This document shows, one piece after another, positions 55,432 through 63,410 of a DNA stretch of 64,000 bases. How positions within the stretch are numbered: position 1 is the stretch's first letter; each line of letters opens with the position of its first letter. The translations under genes were made by a program, and so were the position numbers. This stretch comes from Methylobacterium sp. J-067 (GTDB lineage: Bacteria > Pseudomonadota > Alphaproteobacteria > Rhizobiales > Beijerinckiaceae), in assembly GCF_022829465.1 (NCBI RefSeq), contig NZ_JAKSXZ010000128.1, forward strand, positions 62,001 through 126,000, written 5' to 3'. Below the pieces are notes generated by a model. It was not told the DNA's origin. It made no database searches and worked only from the letters and a program-made list of their open reading frames with translations.

Positions 55432-56592
55432 ATGCCCCTCCGGACAAGCCTCGCCGCCGGCCTCGTCCTCCTCGCCCTCGGCTCGGCCGCGACGGCGCAG
55501 GACAAGGCGACGGCTCCGATCCCGGCGGGCACGCTGGCGATCATGGCGTCGAAGGGCACCAGTGCCTCGGCGCCGGTCGTGTTCCGCGCCTACAAGCGCG
55601 AATCGGAACTCGAAGTCTGGAAGAAGGCGGCCAAGGGCTACGTCTTCATCAAGTCCTTCCCGATCTGCCGCTGGTCCGGCCAGCTCGGCCCCAAGCACCG
55701 CAACGGCGACCGGCAGGTGCCGGAGGGGTTCTATTCGGTCGCCAAGCGGCAGATGAACCCGAACTCGCACTATCACCTGTCCTTCGACGTCGGGTACCCA
55801 AACGCCTACGACCGCGCCCATGGCAGCAGCGGCTCGGCGATCATGGTGCACGGCATCTGCTCGTCGATGGGCTGCTTCGCCATGACGAACGGGACGGTGG
55901 AGGAGATCTTCGCCATTGCCCGCGAGGCCCTGGCCGGCGGGCAGGCGGCCTTCCAGTTCCAGGCCTACCCGTTCCACATGACGGCGGAAAACCTCGCCCG
56001 CCACCGGAGCGATCCGAACTTCGCCTTCTGGCAGAACCTCAAGGAAGGCGCCGACCGGTTCGAGGCGACCGGGGAGGAGCCGCAGGTCTCGGTGGTCGGC
56101 GGGCGCTACGCCTTCGCCCCCTCCAAGGACCCGAAGCGCGAGGCGGCCTACGTCACCCGCCACGCCATGGAGGAGGCGCGGATCGCCGCCCTCGCCACCG
56201 AGGCGCCGGCCGTCCGCACCACCTATTCCGATGGCGGCCAGAACGCCTTCTGGGCGGCCTACGTGTCGCGCGGCGGGGCGGTCGGCGACATCAGCCGGCC
56301 GGAGGCCCTGGCCTTCGCCGCGCAGGAGGTCATCCTGACGCCGGCCCGCCGCCGGGCGGCCCCGGTACCTGAATCGGTCTGGACCGGCTGGGTCGCCGCC
56401 GCGCCCCGGCCGGGCGAGACGCCCTTCGTGCCCGCCTATGCGAGCCCGCGCGATTCCCTCGCCCGCCTCGCCGACCCGTTCGAGACTCGCTACGCCGACA
56501 GCCTGCCGCGTCTTTTGCGCGACACCCTCGGACCGGATGGCGAGCCGCGCGTCCAGCGACCCGGCCTCGTCGCCTCCGCGGCCCCGCTCTGA
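55432..56592 (+). CDS. YafK-type L,D-transpeptidase family protein
   Basis: A 386-residue secreted protein, signal peptide ending ATAQD. The L,D-transpeptidase core has the motif IMVHGICSSMGCFAM with His140 and catalytic Cys148, and RNGDRQVPEGFYSV. Such enzymes form 3-3 cross-links in peptidoglycan or, for YafK/DpaA relatives, remove lipoprotein from it. A C-terminal extension of about 150 residues is Pro/Ala-rich with no recognised domain. A CtrA-type box lies in the promoter region, suggesting cell-cycle control. Confidence 0.88.
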   Translation: MPLRTSLAAGLVLLALGSAATAQDKATAPIPAGTLAIMASKGTSASAPVVFRAYKRESELEVWKKAAKGYVFIKSFPICRWSGQLGPKHRNGDRQVPEGFYSVAKRQMNPNSHYHLSFDVGYPNAYDRAHGSSGSAIMVHGICSSMGCFAMTNGTVEEIFAIAREALAGGQAAFQFQAYPFHMTAENLARHRSDPNFAFWQNLKEGADRFEATGEEPQVSVVGGRYAFAPSKDPKREAAYVTRHAMEEARIAALATEAPAVRTTYSDGGQNAFWAAYVSRGGAVGDISRPEALAFAAQEVILTPARRRAAPVPESVWTGWVAAAPRPGETPFVPAYASPRDSLARLADPFETRYADSLPRLLRDTLGPDGEPRVQRPGLVASAAPL

Positions 56593-56863
56593 CGTGCGGC
56601 CGGGCGGCGGAAATGCTGTCCCGGCAAAGCTTTAGCGCCCGGCCCCAAATTCATGGCTGACCTGTGGGAAGGCCGGGCGCGGAGCCGGCCCCATGTGTGC
56701 GCCCGCACATCGCGGCGCGGTTGCATTCCCCAATTCATTGTCCATCAGGGACGAAACGGTAGTCCTGTAACGGACTTCTGCCGGACTTCGCCCAATTTCT
56801 CTGGAACGACGACGGAGATCCGATCCTTGTTGCGGTCGGGAAGGTCCGTCCGAAGTGATCACC
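56593..56863. promoter_or_regulatory. 271-nt intergenic region with tandem direct repeat
   Basis: Within this gap CGGACTTC occurs at 56771-56778 and again at 56782-56789, an 11-bp period typical of OmpR/PhoB-family tandem sites. It is 75 nt before the start of the downstream hydrolase. No gene, terminator or RNA is evident in the rest of the gap. Confidence 0.35.
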
Positions 56864-57787
56864 ATGTCCCAGGATCCCGTGCCCCTTCCGGGCACAGCGA
56901 ACGACGACCTCGTCCTCAGGTTCTGGGGCGTCCGTGGCTCGACCCCGGTCAGCGGGCCGCAATACGCCGAGTTCGGCGGCAGTACTCCGTGCCTGGAGGT
57001 CCGCTGCGGCGAACGCCTGTTCGTGATCGATGCCGGCTCGGGCCTGTACAACCTCGGCCAGAATCACCGAACCGACCTGCCGCAGCGGGTGGACCTGCTG
57101 TTCAGCCACCTGCACCTCGACCACACGGCGGGCCTGCCCTTCTTCAAGCCGGCGGTGCTCGACTGCGACCGCACCATCCGCACGTGGTGCGGCAACCTCG
57201 ACGGGCAGTCGGCGAGCGACGCCCTCGACAGGCTGTTCGCGCCGCCGCTGTTCCCGATTACACTCGACAACCTGTGCTGCACGTTCAGCCATCATGGGTT
57301 CAAGGCCGGCGAGCCGTTGGTCTTCGAGGACGGGACCCGCGTGGACACGATCCTGCTCAACCACCCGCAGGGATCGGTGGGCTATCGGTTCGACCATAAC
57401 GGCCGGCGCCTCTGCATCATCAGCGACATCGAGCACCGCGACCCGTGGCCGGATCCGGCCCTGGCGGAGTTCGTCGCGGGCGCGGACCTGATGGTCTACG
57501 ACGGCATGTTCACGGATTGCGAATATCCGACCTGCCGGGGCTGGGGCCATTCCACGTGGCAGAAGGGCGTCGAGCTCGCCCACGCCGCCGGGGTGAAATC
57601 GGTGGCGATCATCCACCTGCACCCGGCCCATTCCGACACGACCCTGCAGGCCATGGAAGCGGACCTGCAGGCCGAGATGCCGAGCGCGTTCATCGCCCGC
57701 GAGTATCAATCGGTGGTGGTGGGCGGGCGGCACGCGGACCTCCACGCCGTGGGCGGCGAAGCCCGTCCCCGCGTCCGCGCGGCCTGA
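56864..57787 (+). CDS. metallo-beta-lactamase-fold hydrolase
   Basis: A 307-residue cytoplasmic protein. It begins LRFWGVRGSTPVSG, the start of the PhnP/RNase Z-like and cAMP-phosphodiesterase-like branch. The metal-binding HLHLDHTAG follows, then further ligands in CIISDIEH, VYDGMF and IIHLHPAHSD. Usual substrates of this branch are phosphodiesters; the exact one is unknown. The ATG at 56864 is used, and an in-frame GTG lies at 56855; neither has a strong ribosome-binding site. Confidence 0.85.
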   Translation: MSQDPVPLPGTANDDLVLRFWGVRGSTPVSGPQYAEFGGSTPCLEVRCGERLFVIDAGSGLYNLGQNHRTDLPQRVDLLFSHLHLDHTAGLPFFKPAVLDCDRTIRTWCGNLDGQSASDALDRLFAPPLFPITLDNLCCTFSHHGFKAGEPLVFEDGTRVDTILLNHPQGSVGYRFDHNGRRLCIISDIEHRDPWPDPALAEFVAGADLMVYDGMFTDCEYPTCRGWGHSTWQKGVELAHAAGVKSVAIIHLHPAHSDTTLQAMEADLQAEMPSAFIAREYQSVVVGGRHADLHAVGGEARPRVRAA

Positions 57788-57801
57788 CCTCCGCATTCGA
57801 A

Positions 57802-58080
57802 TCAGGCGGGGCGGTTCCCGCGCGCGGCGCTGAAGCGCCGGTAGGCGAACAGCACGAACAGGGCGGCCCCGACCGTCAGGATGCTCCATCCGAAGGGCGA
57901 CACCGCCTGATCGTCGATCGGGTGGCCGATGCGGCCCAGCGCCACGAGCAATCCGAACACGGCGATCACCGCCGAGGCGAGCATCCCGAACATCAACGCA
58001 TTCCCTGCAAGCGATCTGGGTGAGAGCGGGGGAATGTCCGCGCTGCCCCGTCGTTCCCCGGCGGAGACGGATCGACTCAT
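57802..58080 (-). CDS. small two-helix membrane protein
   Basis: A 92-residue protein with two helices (ALMFGMLASAVIAVFGLLVALG and WSILTVGAALFVLFAYRR) separated by a short polar loop containing HPIDDQAVSPFG. The ATG at 58080 lacks a clear ribosome-binding site; a later ATG at the first helix is possible. It is divergent from the NDUFA9-like gene. No family recognised. Confidence 0.6.
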   Translation of the reverse strand: MSRSVSAGERRGSADIPPLSPRSLAGNALMFGMLASAVIAVFGLLVALGRIGHPIDDQAVSPFGWSILTVGAALFVLFAYRRFSAARGNRPA

Positions 58081-58185
58081 CACAACACCGCGCGCGGTCC
58101 ACGCCTCTCCCCTGCGGCGCAAGGTTGGGCTAAGGAGGCCCCGGCAGTGTTCCTTCCGCACTGCAAGGAGCCCGAGACGACGGTG

Positions 58186-59376
58186 ATGACCGGCCAGGAA
58201 ACGTATCTCGACCCGCAGCACGAGACGCCCGCCGGGCCGGCGCGGCGCCCCGACACGCAGCTCGTGACGATCTTCGGCGGTTCCGGCTTCCTCGGCCGCC
58301 ACGTCGTCCGGGCGCTCGCCAAGCGCGGCTACCGGATCCGCGTCGCGGTGCGGCGGCCGGACCTCGCCCTGTTCCTCCAGCCCCTCGGCAAGGTCGGCCA
58401 GATCGTCGCCGTGCAGGCGAACCTGCGCTACCCGGATTCGATCACCCGCGCCGTCGAGCGCTCGGACGTGGTGATCAACCTCGTCGGAATCCTGCAGGAG
58501 AGCGGGCCGCAGCGCTTCGCGCGGCTCCAGGCTGACGGGGCCGGGGCCATCGCCCGCGCCGCCGCCGCCAACGGCGCGCGGATGATCCAGGTCTCGGCCA
58601 TCGGCGCCGACGCGGCCTCGCCCTCGGCCTATGCCCGCACCAAGGCGGAGGGCGAGGCCAAGGTGCTCGCCGCCTGCCCGGACGCGATCATCCTGCGCCC
58701 GTCGCTGATCTTCGGGCCGGGCGACAGCTTCTTCAACCGCTTCGCCGGCCTCGCCCGCGCCCTGCCGGTGCTGCCGCTGGCCGGCGCGCAGACGCGCTTC
58801 CAGCCGGTCTTCGTCGGCGACGTGGCCGAGGCCGTCGCCAAGGCGGTGGACGGCCATGTTGCCGGGGGCAGGGTCTACGAACTCGGTGGGCCGGAGGTCG
58901 CGACCCTCGATCATCTCGTCCGCTACATGCTGAAGACCATCCAGCGCAGCCGCCTCGTCCTCGACCTGCCGCTGCCCATCGCCAAGATCCAGGCGCGGGC
59001 GCTGGAGATCGTGAACACCCTGACGCTCGGGATGCTGCCGGACGAGCTGAAGCTCACCCGCGATCAGGTGATCCTGCTCCAGACCGACAACGTCGTCTCC
59101 GACGCGGCGAAGGCGGAAGGCCGCAGCATCGAGGCGTTCGGCATCGTGCCGACCGCCGCCGAGGCCGTGGTGCCGGGCTACCTCTGGACCTTCCGCAAGG
59201 CGGGCCAGTTCGCGGAAGGACGCGGCACGGAGGCCCAGGCCGGCGTGCCGGACATGATCGCCCCGGAGCCGATGGCCGCCCCCTCGACCCACCGCCCCGA
59301 GCGCGCCGCCGGCCCGGCCATCGGCGCCGATGCCGGCAGCAGCCCGATGGGCTCCCGCTGGGGGACGCGGCGCTAG
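58186..59376 (+). CDS. complex I NDUFA9-like SDR family protein
   Basis: A 396-residue atypical short-chain dehydrogenase. The dinucleotide motif is TIFGGSGFLGRHVVRALAKRGYRIRVAVRRP; further landmarks are VVINLVGILQESG, SAIGADAASPSAYARTKAEGE and LRPSLIFGPGDSFFNRFA. These match the bacterial NDUFA9-type proteins associated with respiratory complex I. The last 50 residues are low complexity. The ATG at 58186 is taken, with AAGGAG at 58165; a GTG at 58147 is in frame. Its stop shares a CTAG with the stop of the convergent CoA-transferase gene. Confidence 0.87.
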   Translation: MTGQETYLDPQHETPAGPARRPDTQLVTIFGGSGFLGRHVVRALAKRGYRIRVAVRRPDLALFLQPLGKVGQIVAVQANLRYPDSITRAVERSDVVINLVGILQESGPQRFARLQADGAGAIARAAAANGARMIQVSAIGADAASPSAYARTKAEGEAKVLAACPDAIILRPSLIFGPGDSFFNRFAGLARALPVLPLAGAQTRFQPVFVGDVAEAVAKAVDGHVAGGRVYELGGPEVATLDHLVRYMLKTIQRSRLVLDLPLPIAKIQARALEIVNTLTLGMLPDELKLTRDQVILLQTDNVVSDAAKAEGRSIEAFGIVPTAAEAVVPGYLWTFRKAGQFAEGRGTEAQAGVPDMIAPEPMAAPSTHRPERAAGPAIGADAGSSPMGSRWGTRR

Positions 59377-60572
59377 CGCACCACGCCCTTCGCCTTCAGC
59401 GCCTCGCACTCGGCGGGGCCGAGGCCCAGTCGCTCCTCCAGGATCTCGGCAGTGGACCCGCCGAGATCGGGCGGCATCCGCCGGACGGGCAGGCGGGCAC
59501 CATCCAGGCGGTAGGTCGGGGCGATGACGGTACCGCCGGCCTCGCCGGAGACGATCAGCCCGGCCTCCTTCGCCCGGTCGCCGAGCAGCGCCTCGCGCAG
59601 GCCTGTCACCTCGCCGCATGGGATGCCGCATTCCCGCAGCCGCGCGATGAGATCGCGCCGGGTCCATTTGGCGAGCTCGGCGTCCAGCACCGGCACGAAG
59701 GCGGCGCGGTTCTTCGAGCGGTCGAGATTGGTCGCGAAGCGCGGGTCGGCGCAGAGGTCGGGCCGGTTCAGCACCTGCTCGCAGAAGCGCCGGTACTGGC
59801 CGTTGTTGCCCACCGTGATGACCAGCGGCCCATCGCCCGCCTCGAACACGCCGTAGGGCACGATGGAGGGGTGGGCGTTGCCGTAGCGTTGCGAATCGAA
59901 GCCCTGCGCCAGCGATTCGAGCCCGTAATACGAGGTCAGCGAGACGCCGCTGTCGAACAGCGCGAGATCGATTCTGCGGCCCTTGCCGGTGCGCTCGCGT
60001 TGGTAGAGCGCCGCGATCACCGCCTGCGCCGCGTATTGGCCGGTGAACAGGTCCACCGCCGCCACGCCGAACTTCAGGGGCGGCCCGCCCTGCTCGCCGT
60101 TCAGGGCCATCACCCCCGATTCGCCCTGCACGACGAGATCGTAGCCCGGCCGCGTCGCCTCCGACCCGTCCGAGGCGTAGCCCGCCACCGAGCAGTAGAT
60201 CAGGCCCGGATTTTCGGCGCTGAGCGCGTCGTAGCCGAGGCCGAGCCGGTCGGCGCCGCCGGTCTTGAAGTTCTGCACCAGCACGTCGCTGTCGCGGGCC
60301 ATCGCCTTCACCAGGGCGAGGCCTTCCGGGTCGGCGAGATCGACGCCGATGGAGCGCTTGTTGCGGTTCACGCTGTCGAAATACGAGGTGTTGCCCGGCG
60401 TCGTGCGCACGCCCCAGTCGCGGGTGTCGTCCCCCCGCTCGGGGTGCTCGACCTTGACCACGTCGGCGCCGAAATCGCCGAGCACCTGCGCGCACCACGG
60501 CCCGGCGAGCACCCGCGACAGGTCGAGGACGCGGATGCCGGTCAGCGGCAGGTCGTCGGGGTCGAACAGCAT
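59373..60572 (-). CDS. CaiB/BaiF family CoA-transferase
   Basis: A 399-residue class III CoA-transferase. Landmarks: GIRVLDLSRVLAGPWCAQVLGDFGADVVKVE, NRNKRSIGVDL, DVLVQNFKTGGADRLGLGYDAL and RRIDLALFDSGVSL, which supplies the region of the catalytic Asp. It moves CoA between acyl-CoA and a free carboxylate. Last gene of a minus-strand cluster with an IclR regulator and two acyl-CoA-type enzymes; the substrate is unknown. Confidence 0.92.
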   Translation of the reverse strand: MLFDPDDLPLTGIRVLDLSRVLAGPWCAQVLGDFGADVVKVEHPERGDDTRDWGVRTTPGNTSYFDSVNRNKRSIGVDLADPEGLALVKAMARDSDVLVQNFKTGGADRLGLGYDALSAENPGLIYCSVAGYASDGSEATRPGYDLVVQGESGVMALNGEQGGPPLKFGVAAVDLFTGQYAAQAVIAALYQRERTGKGRRIDLALFDSGVSLTSYYGLESLAQGFDSQRYGNAHPSIVPYGVFEAGDGPLVITVGNNGQYRRFCEQVLNRPDLCADPRFATNLDRSKNRAAFVPVLDAELAKWTRRDLIARLRECGIPCGEVTGLREALLGDRAKEAGLIVSGEAGGTVIAPTYRLDGARLPVRRMPPDLGGSTAEILEERLGLGPAECEALKAKGVVR

Positions 60573-60582
60573 CGCGTCATCC

Positions 60583-61380
60583 TCAAGCGCCCATCACGCC
60601 GTCGAGGCCGCGCACGGCCTCGATCAGCAGCGGACGGGCCACCTCCATCAGGAAGCGCCCGTCGGTGATCACCGAGGGGGCGCCGCAATTCACCGACATC
60701 GCCGGCAGGCCCCCGCCGGGGTCGAACCCCACGGCGATGGCCGAGACGGTCTCCTGCCACTCGCCGAAGGAGGTGCAGCAGCCGATCTCCCGGTGCTCCT
60801 GCACCGCCCGGTCGAGCCCGGCGCGCAGCTTCGGCCACGCCACCGGGTCGAGGGCCTTCAGGTCCTCGTAGATCCGCTCGCGCTCCCGCTCGGGGCAGAT
60901 CGCGACATAAGCCCGGCCCATGGCGCTGCGGGCGAGCGAAATCCGCGAGCCGGTGTCGAGGTTCAGCGCGATGGCCGCCGGGCCGCGGTGGCAATCGACG
61001 TAGCGCATGCTCAACCCGTCGCGGACGCCGAGCCCCACGGAGGCGTTCGCCGCCTCGGCCACTGCCCGCAGGGCCGGCCGGGCGATGGCGCGCACGTCGA
61101 GTCCGCCTAGCGCCGCCGAGGACAGGGCGATGGTCGCCGTGCCCAGCCGGTAGCGGCCCGATTCCGGCAGGTGCTGCAGGTAGTTGAGGCGGGTCAGGGT
61201 GTGGGTCAGCCGCGAGACGGTGGAGCGTGGCAGGCTGCAGGCCTCCGCGATGTCGTGGTTGGCGAGGCTCGTCCGCCCCGGCCCGAAACAGGCGAGCACC
61301 GACAGGCCCCGGGCCAGCGCCGTCACGAAGTGGCGGTCCTCTCCGGCCTCTTCCGGCATGATATCCGCCCCCTCGCTCAT
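60583..61380 (-). CDS. IclR family transcriptional regulator
   Basis: A 265-residue regulator. The N-terminal winged helix reads FVTALARGLSVLACF, SLANHDIAEACSLPRSTVSRLTHTLTRLNYL; the C-terminal effector domain contains CHRGPAAIALNLDTGSR, SAMGRAYVAI and AVGFDPGGGLPAMSVNCGAPS. IclR proteins sense small aromatic or aliphatic acids and control adjacent catabolic genes. It lies inside the operon, overlapping the isomerase-like gene by ATGA. An IclR-like palindrome stands before the divergent hydratase gene. Confidence 0.92.
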   Translation of the reverse strand: MSEGADIMPEEAGEDRHFVTALARGLSVLACFGPGRTSLANHDIAEACSLPRSTVSRLTHTLTRLNYLQHLPESGRYRLGTATIALSSAALGGLDVRAIARPALRAVAEAANASVGLGVRDGLSMRYVDCHRGPAAIALNLDTGSRISLARSAMGRAYVAICPERERERIYEDLKALDPVAWPKLRAGLDRAVQEHREIGCCTSFGEWQETVSAIAVGFDPGGGLPAMSVNCGAPSVITDGRFLMEVARPLLIEAVRGLDGVMGA

Positions 61381-62114
61381 CGGCGCAGGAAGGCCGCGAA
61401 GATGGCCTGCGCCTCGGGGGTCTTGCGCAGGGCGTGGAACACCTCGGATTCCTCGCGCAGCGCCGTGCGGACGATCTCCTCCTGGCCGCGCCGCAGGGCC
61501 TGCTTCGTCGCGGCGATTCCCTGCGCGGGGAGGGCGGCGAGCGCCCGCGCGCGGTCGAGGGCCACAGAGAGAGCCTGCCCCCCCGGCACCACCGCGTTGA
61601 CGAAGCCCGCCTCCTTCGCGGCTTGCGCGCCAAAGGGCTCCGCGAGCATCAGCAGTTCGGCCGCCCGCTTCGCGCCCGCGATGCGCGGCAGGAGGTAGCT
61701 CGATCCGCCCTCGGGGCTGAGGCCCAGGGCGGCGAAGGGCAGGCGGAACTTGGCGCCGTCGCCGGCATAGGCGAGGTCGCAATGGAGCAGCAGCGTCGCG
61801 CCGATGCCGACCGCATGGCCCTCCACCGCCGCGACGACGGGCTTCGCGCAATCACGCAACGCCGCGAGGAAGATCATGCCGGGGCTCTCGCCCGTGGTCT
61901 GCGTGTCCTGGAAGTCGCGCAGGTCGTTGCCGGCGGTGAAGCAGCCGCCCGCCCCGGTGAGCACCACCGCCCGCACGGATGCGTCGCCATCCGCCGCCGC
62001 GAAGGCCTCGGTCAGCGCGGCGTAGGCCGCCCGGTCGAGGGCGTTGCGCCGCTCGGGACGGTCCATGGTGACGAGGCGCAGCCCCGGCTCGACATCCGCG
62101 ACAGTGACGCTCAT
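61377..62114 (-). CDS. enoyl-CoA hydratase/isomerase family protein (ECI-like)
   Basis: A 245-residue crotonase-fold enzyme: TMDRPERRNALD, FTAGNDLRDF (oxyanion hole) and VEGHAVGIGATLLLHCDLAYA. The first hydratase Glu (QPEIKLG in hydratases) is replaced here by LPFAALG, while the second position reads LSPEGGSSYLLPR, as in Delta3-Delta2-enoyl-CoA isomerases such as ECI2. Isomerase is therefore the better guess. Overlaps both neighbours by ATGA junctions. Confidence 0.87.
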   Translation of the reverse strand: MSVTVADVEPGLRLVTMDRPERRNALDRAAYAALTEAFAAADGDASVRAVVLTGAGGCFTAGNDLRDFQDTQTTGESPGMIFLAALRDCAKPVVAAVEGHAVGIGATLLLHCDLAYAGDGAKFRLPFAALGLSPEGGSSYLLPRIAGAKRAAELLMLAEPFGAQAAKEAGFVNAVVPGGQALSVALDRARALAALPAQGIAATKQALRRGQEEIVRTALREESEVFHALRKTPEAQAIFAAFLRR

Positions 62115-63106
62115 GCCGGCACGCCCGTCAGCCGCGCCCGGGCCTGCGCGTATTCCCGGGCGAGGCGGGCGACGAGGTCGGCGGTCGGGGGCGCATCGTC
62201 GATGCTCCCGACCCCCTGGCCGGCGCCCCAGACATCCCGCCACGCCTTCACCTGGGCGCTGCCGAAATCCATCGCGGTCTTGTCGCGCTCGGGCAGGGCG
62301 TTCGGGTCGAGCCCGGACTTGACGATGCTCGGCGTCAGGTAATTGCCGGGCACCCCGGTGAAATACGGCGTGTAGAGGATGTCGGTGGCAGACGAGCCGG
62401 TGATCATCTCCCGGTAGCCCGGCGCGGCGTTCGCCTCCTGCGTGGCGATGAAGCGCGTGCCCATATAGGCGAGGTCGGCCCCCATCGCCTGCGCGGCGAG
62501 GATCGCGGATCCCGTCGCGATGGCCCCAGAGAGGATGATCGGCCCGTCGTAGAATCTGCGCACCTCCGAGACCAGGGCGAAGGGCGAGAGCGTGCCCGCA
62601 TGCCCGCCGGCCCCGGCGCAGACGAGGATCAGTCCATCGACTCCCGCCTCCAGCGCCTTCTCGGCGTGGCGGACGGAGATCACGTCGTGGAACACCACCC
62701 CGCCATAGGCATGGACCGGCTTGATCACCGCATCCGGCGCCCGCAGGCTGGTGATGATGATCGGCACCTCGTGGCGCACGCAGGCCTCGACATCCTGCGC
62801 CAGCCGGTCGTTCGAGGCGTGGACGATCTGGTTCACCGCGAAGGGCGCGATCTTTCGCGTGGGGTCGGCGGCCTGGGCCTCGCGGAGCGTGGTGGCGATC
62901 CGCGTCAGCCACTCGTCGAGGACGGGTTGGGGCCGCGCGTTCAGCGCCGGGAACGAGCCGACCACGCCCGCAAGACATTGCGCGATCACGAGGTCCGGCC
63001 CCGAGACGATGAACATCGGCGAGGCGATGACCGGCAGGGCGAGCCGCCCGCGCAGGACCGGCGGCAACCGCGCCTCGGCGGCGGTGGGAACGAGCACGTC
63101 ACTCAC
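62111..63106 (-). CDS. nitronate monooxygenase-like FMN enzyme
   Basis: A 331-residue TIM-barrel flavoprotein of the 2-nitropropane dioxygenase/nitronate monooxygenase family. Landmarks: LPVIASPMFIVSGPDLVIAQC, PIIITSLRAP, DGLILVCAGAGGHAG (flavin/phosphate region) and GADLAYMGTRFIATQEA. Many members near fatty-acid genes have other, unknown oxidoreductase roles. The start is a GTG at 63106. First gene of the cluster and divergent from the hydratase gene. Confidence 0.88.
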   Translation of the reverse strand: MSDVLVPTAAEARLPPVLRGRLALPVIASPMFIVSGPDLVIAQCLAGVVGSFPALNARPQPVLDEWLTRIATTLREAQAADPTRKIAPFAVNQIVHASNDRLAQDVEACVRHEVPIIITSLRAPDAVIKPVHAYGGVVFHDVISVRHAEKALEAGVDGLILVCAGAGGHAGTLSPFALVSEVRRFYDGPIILSGAIATGSAILAAQAMGADLAYMGTRFIATQEANAAPGYREMITGSSATDILYTPYFTGVPGNYLTPSIVKSGLDPNALPERDKTAMDFGSAQVKAWRDVWGAGQGVGSIDDAPPTADLVARLAREYAQARARLTGVPA

Positions 63107-63382
63107 GGCCGGTCTCCCAGCATCGGACGGCGCGAAACGGGCATCCGGCTTTTCACGCGGGTCTCCTCCCTGGCGGCCTCCGAAGGGGCCGCGCAACCGC
63201 AAAGGACCGCCACGGGTTGAACCCCGTCTCGCGGCGGCGGAAGGGTTCGCATAGCCCCGCCGAGCCTGTCAAACCGGGGCCCAGCCCCGTTCCGCCAGCC
63301 GAGACGGTGTTGCGTTCCAAACCTTCTGAGCCTTGACAGGCCGGTCCCCGACCGGCCACCCTGGCGCAAATGCAGAACGACA
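63107..63382. promoter_or_regulatory. divergent promoter region of the acyl-CoA cluster
   Basis: With the palindrome that follows, about 304 nt lie between the two divergent starts. A consensus TTGACA is at 63333-63338 in plus orientation, but the expected -10 position (CCACCC) is poor. No gene is evident in this stretch. Confidence 0.4.
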
Positions 63383-63397
63383 TTCCGCACAGCGGAA
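63383..63397. promoter_or_regulatory. 15-bp palindrome, candidate IclR-family operator
   Basis: TTCCGC-ACA-GCGGAA is a perfect palindrome 13 nt before the GTG of the hydratase gene and just ahead of its GGGAGGG ribosome-binding site. Form and length suit IclR-family operators, and an IclR gene lies in the divergent cluster. Binding here would block transcription or translation start of the hydratase gene. Confidence 0.5.
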
Positions 63398-63410
63398 CAG
63401 GGAGGGCCTG

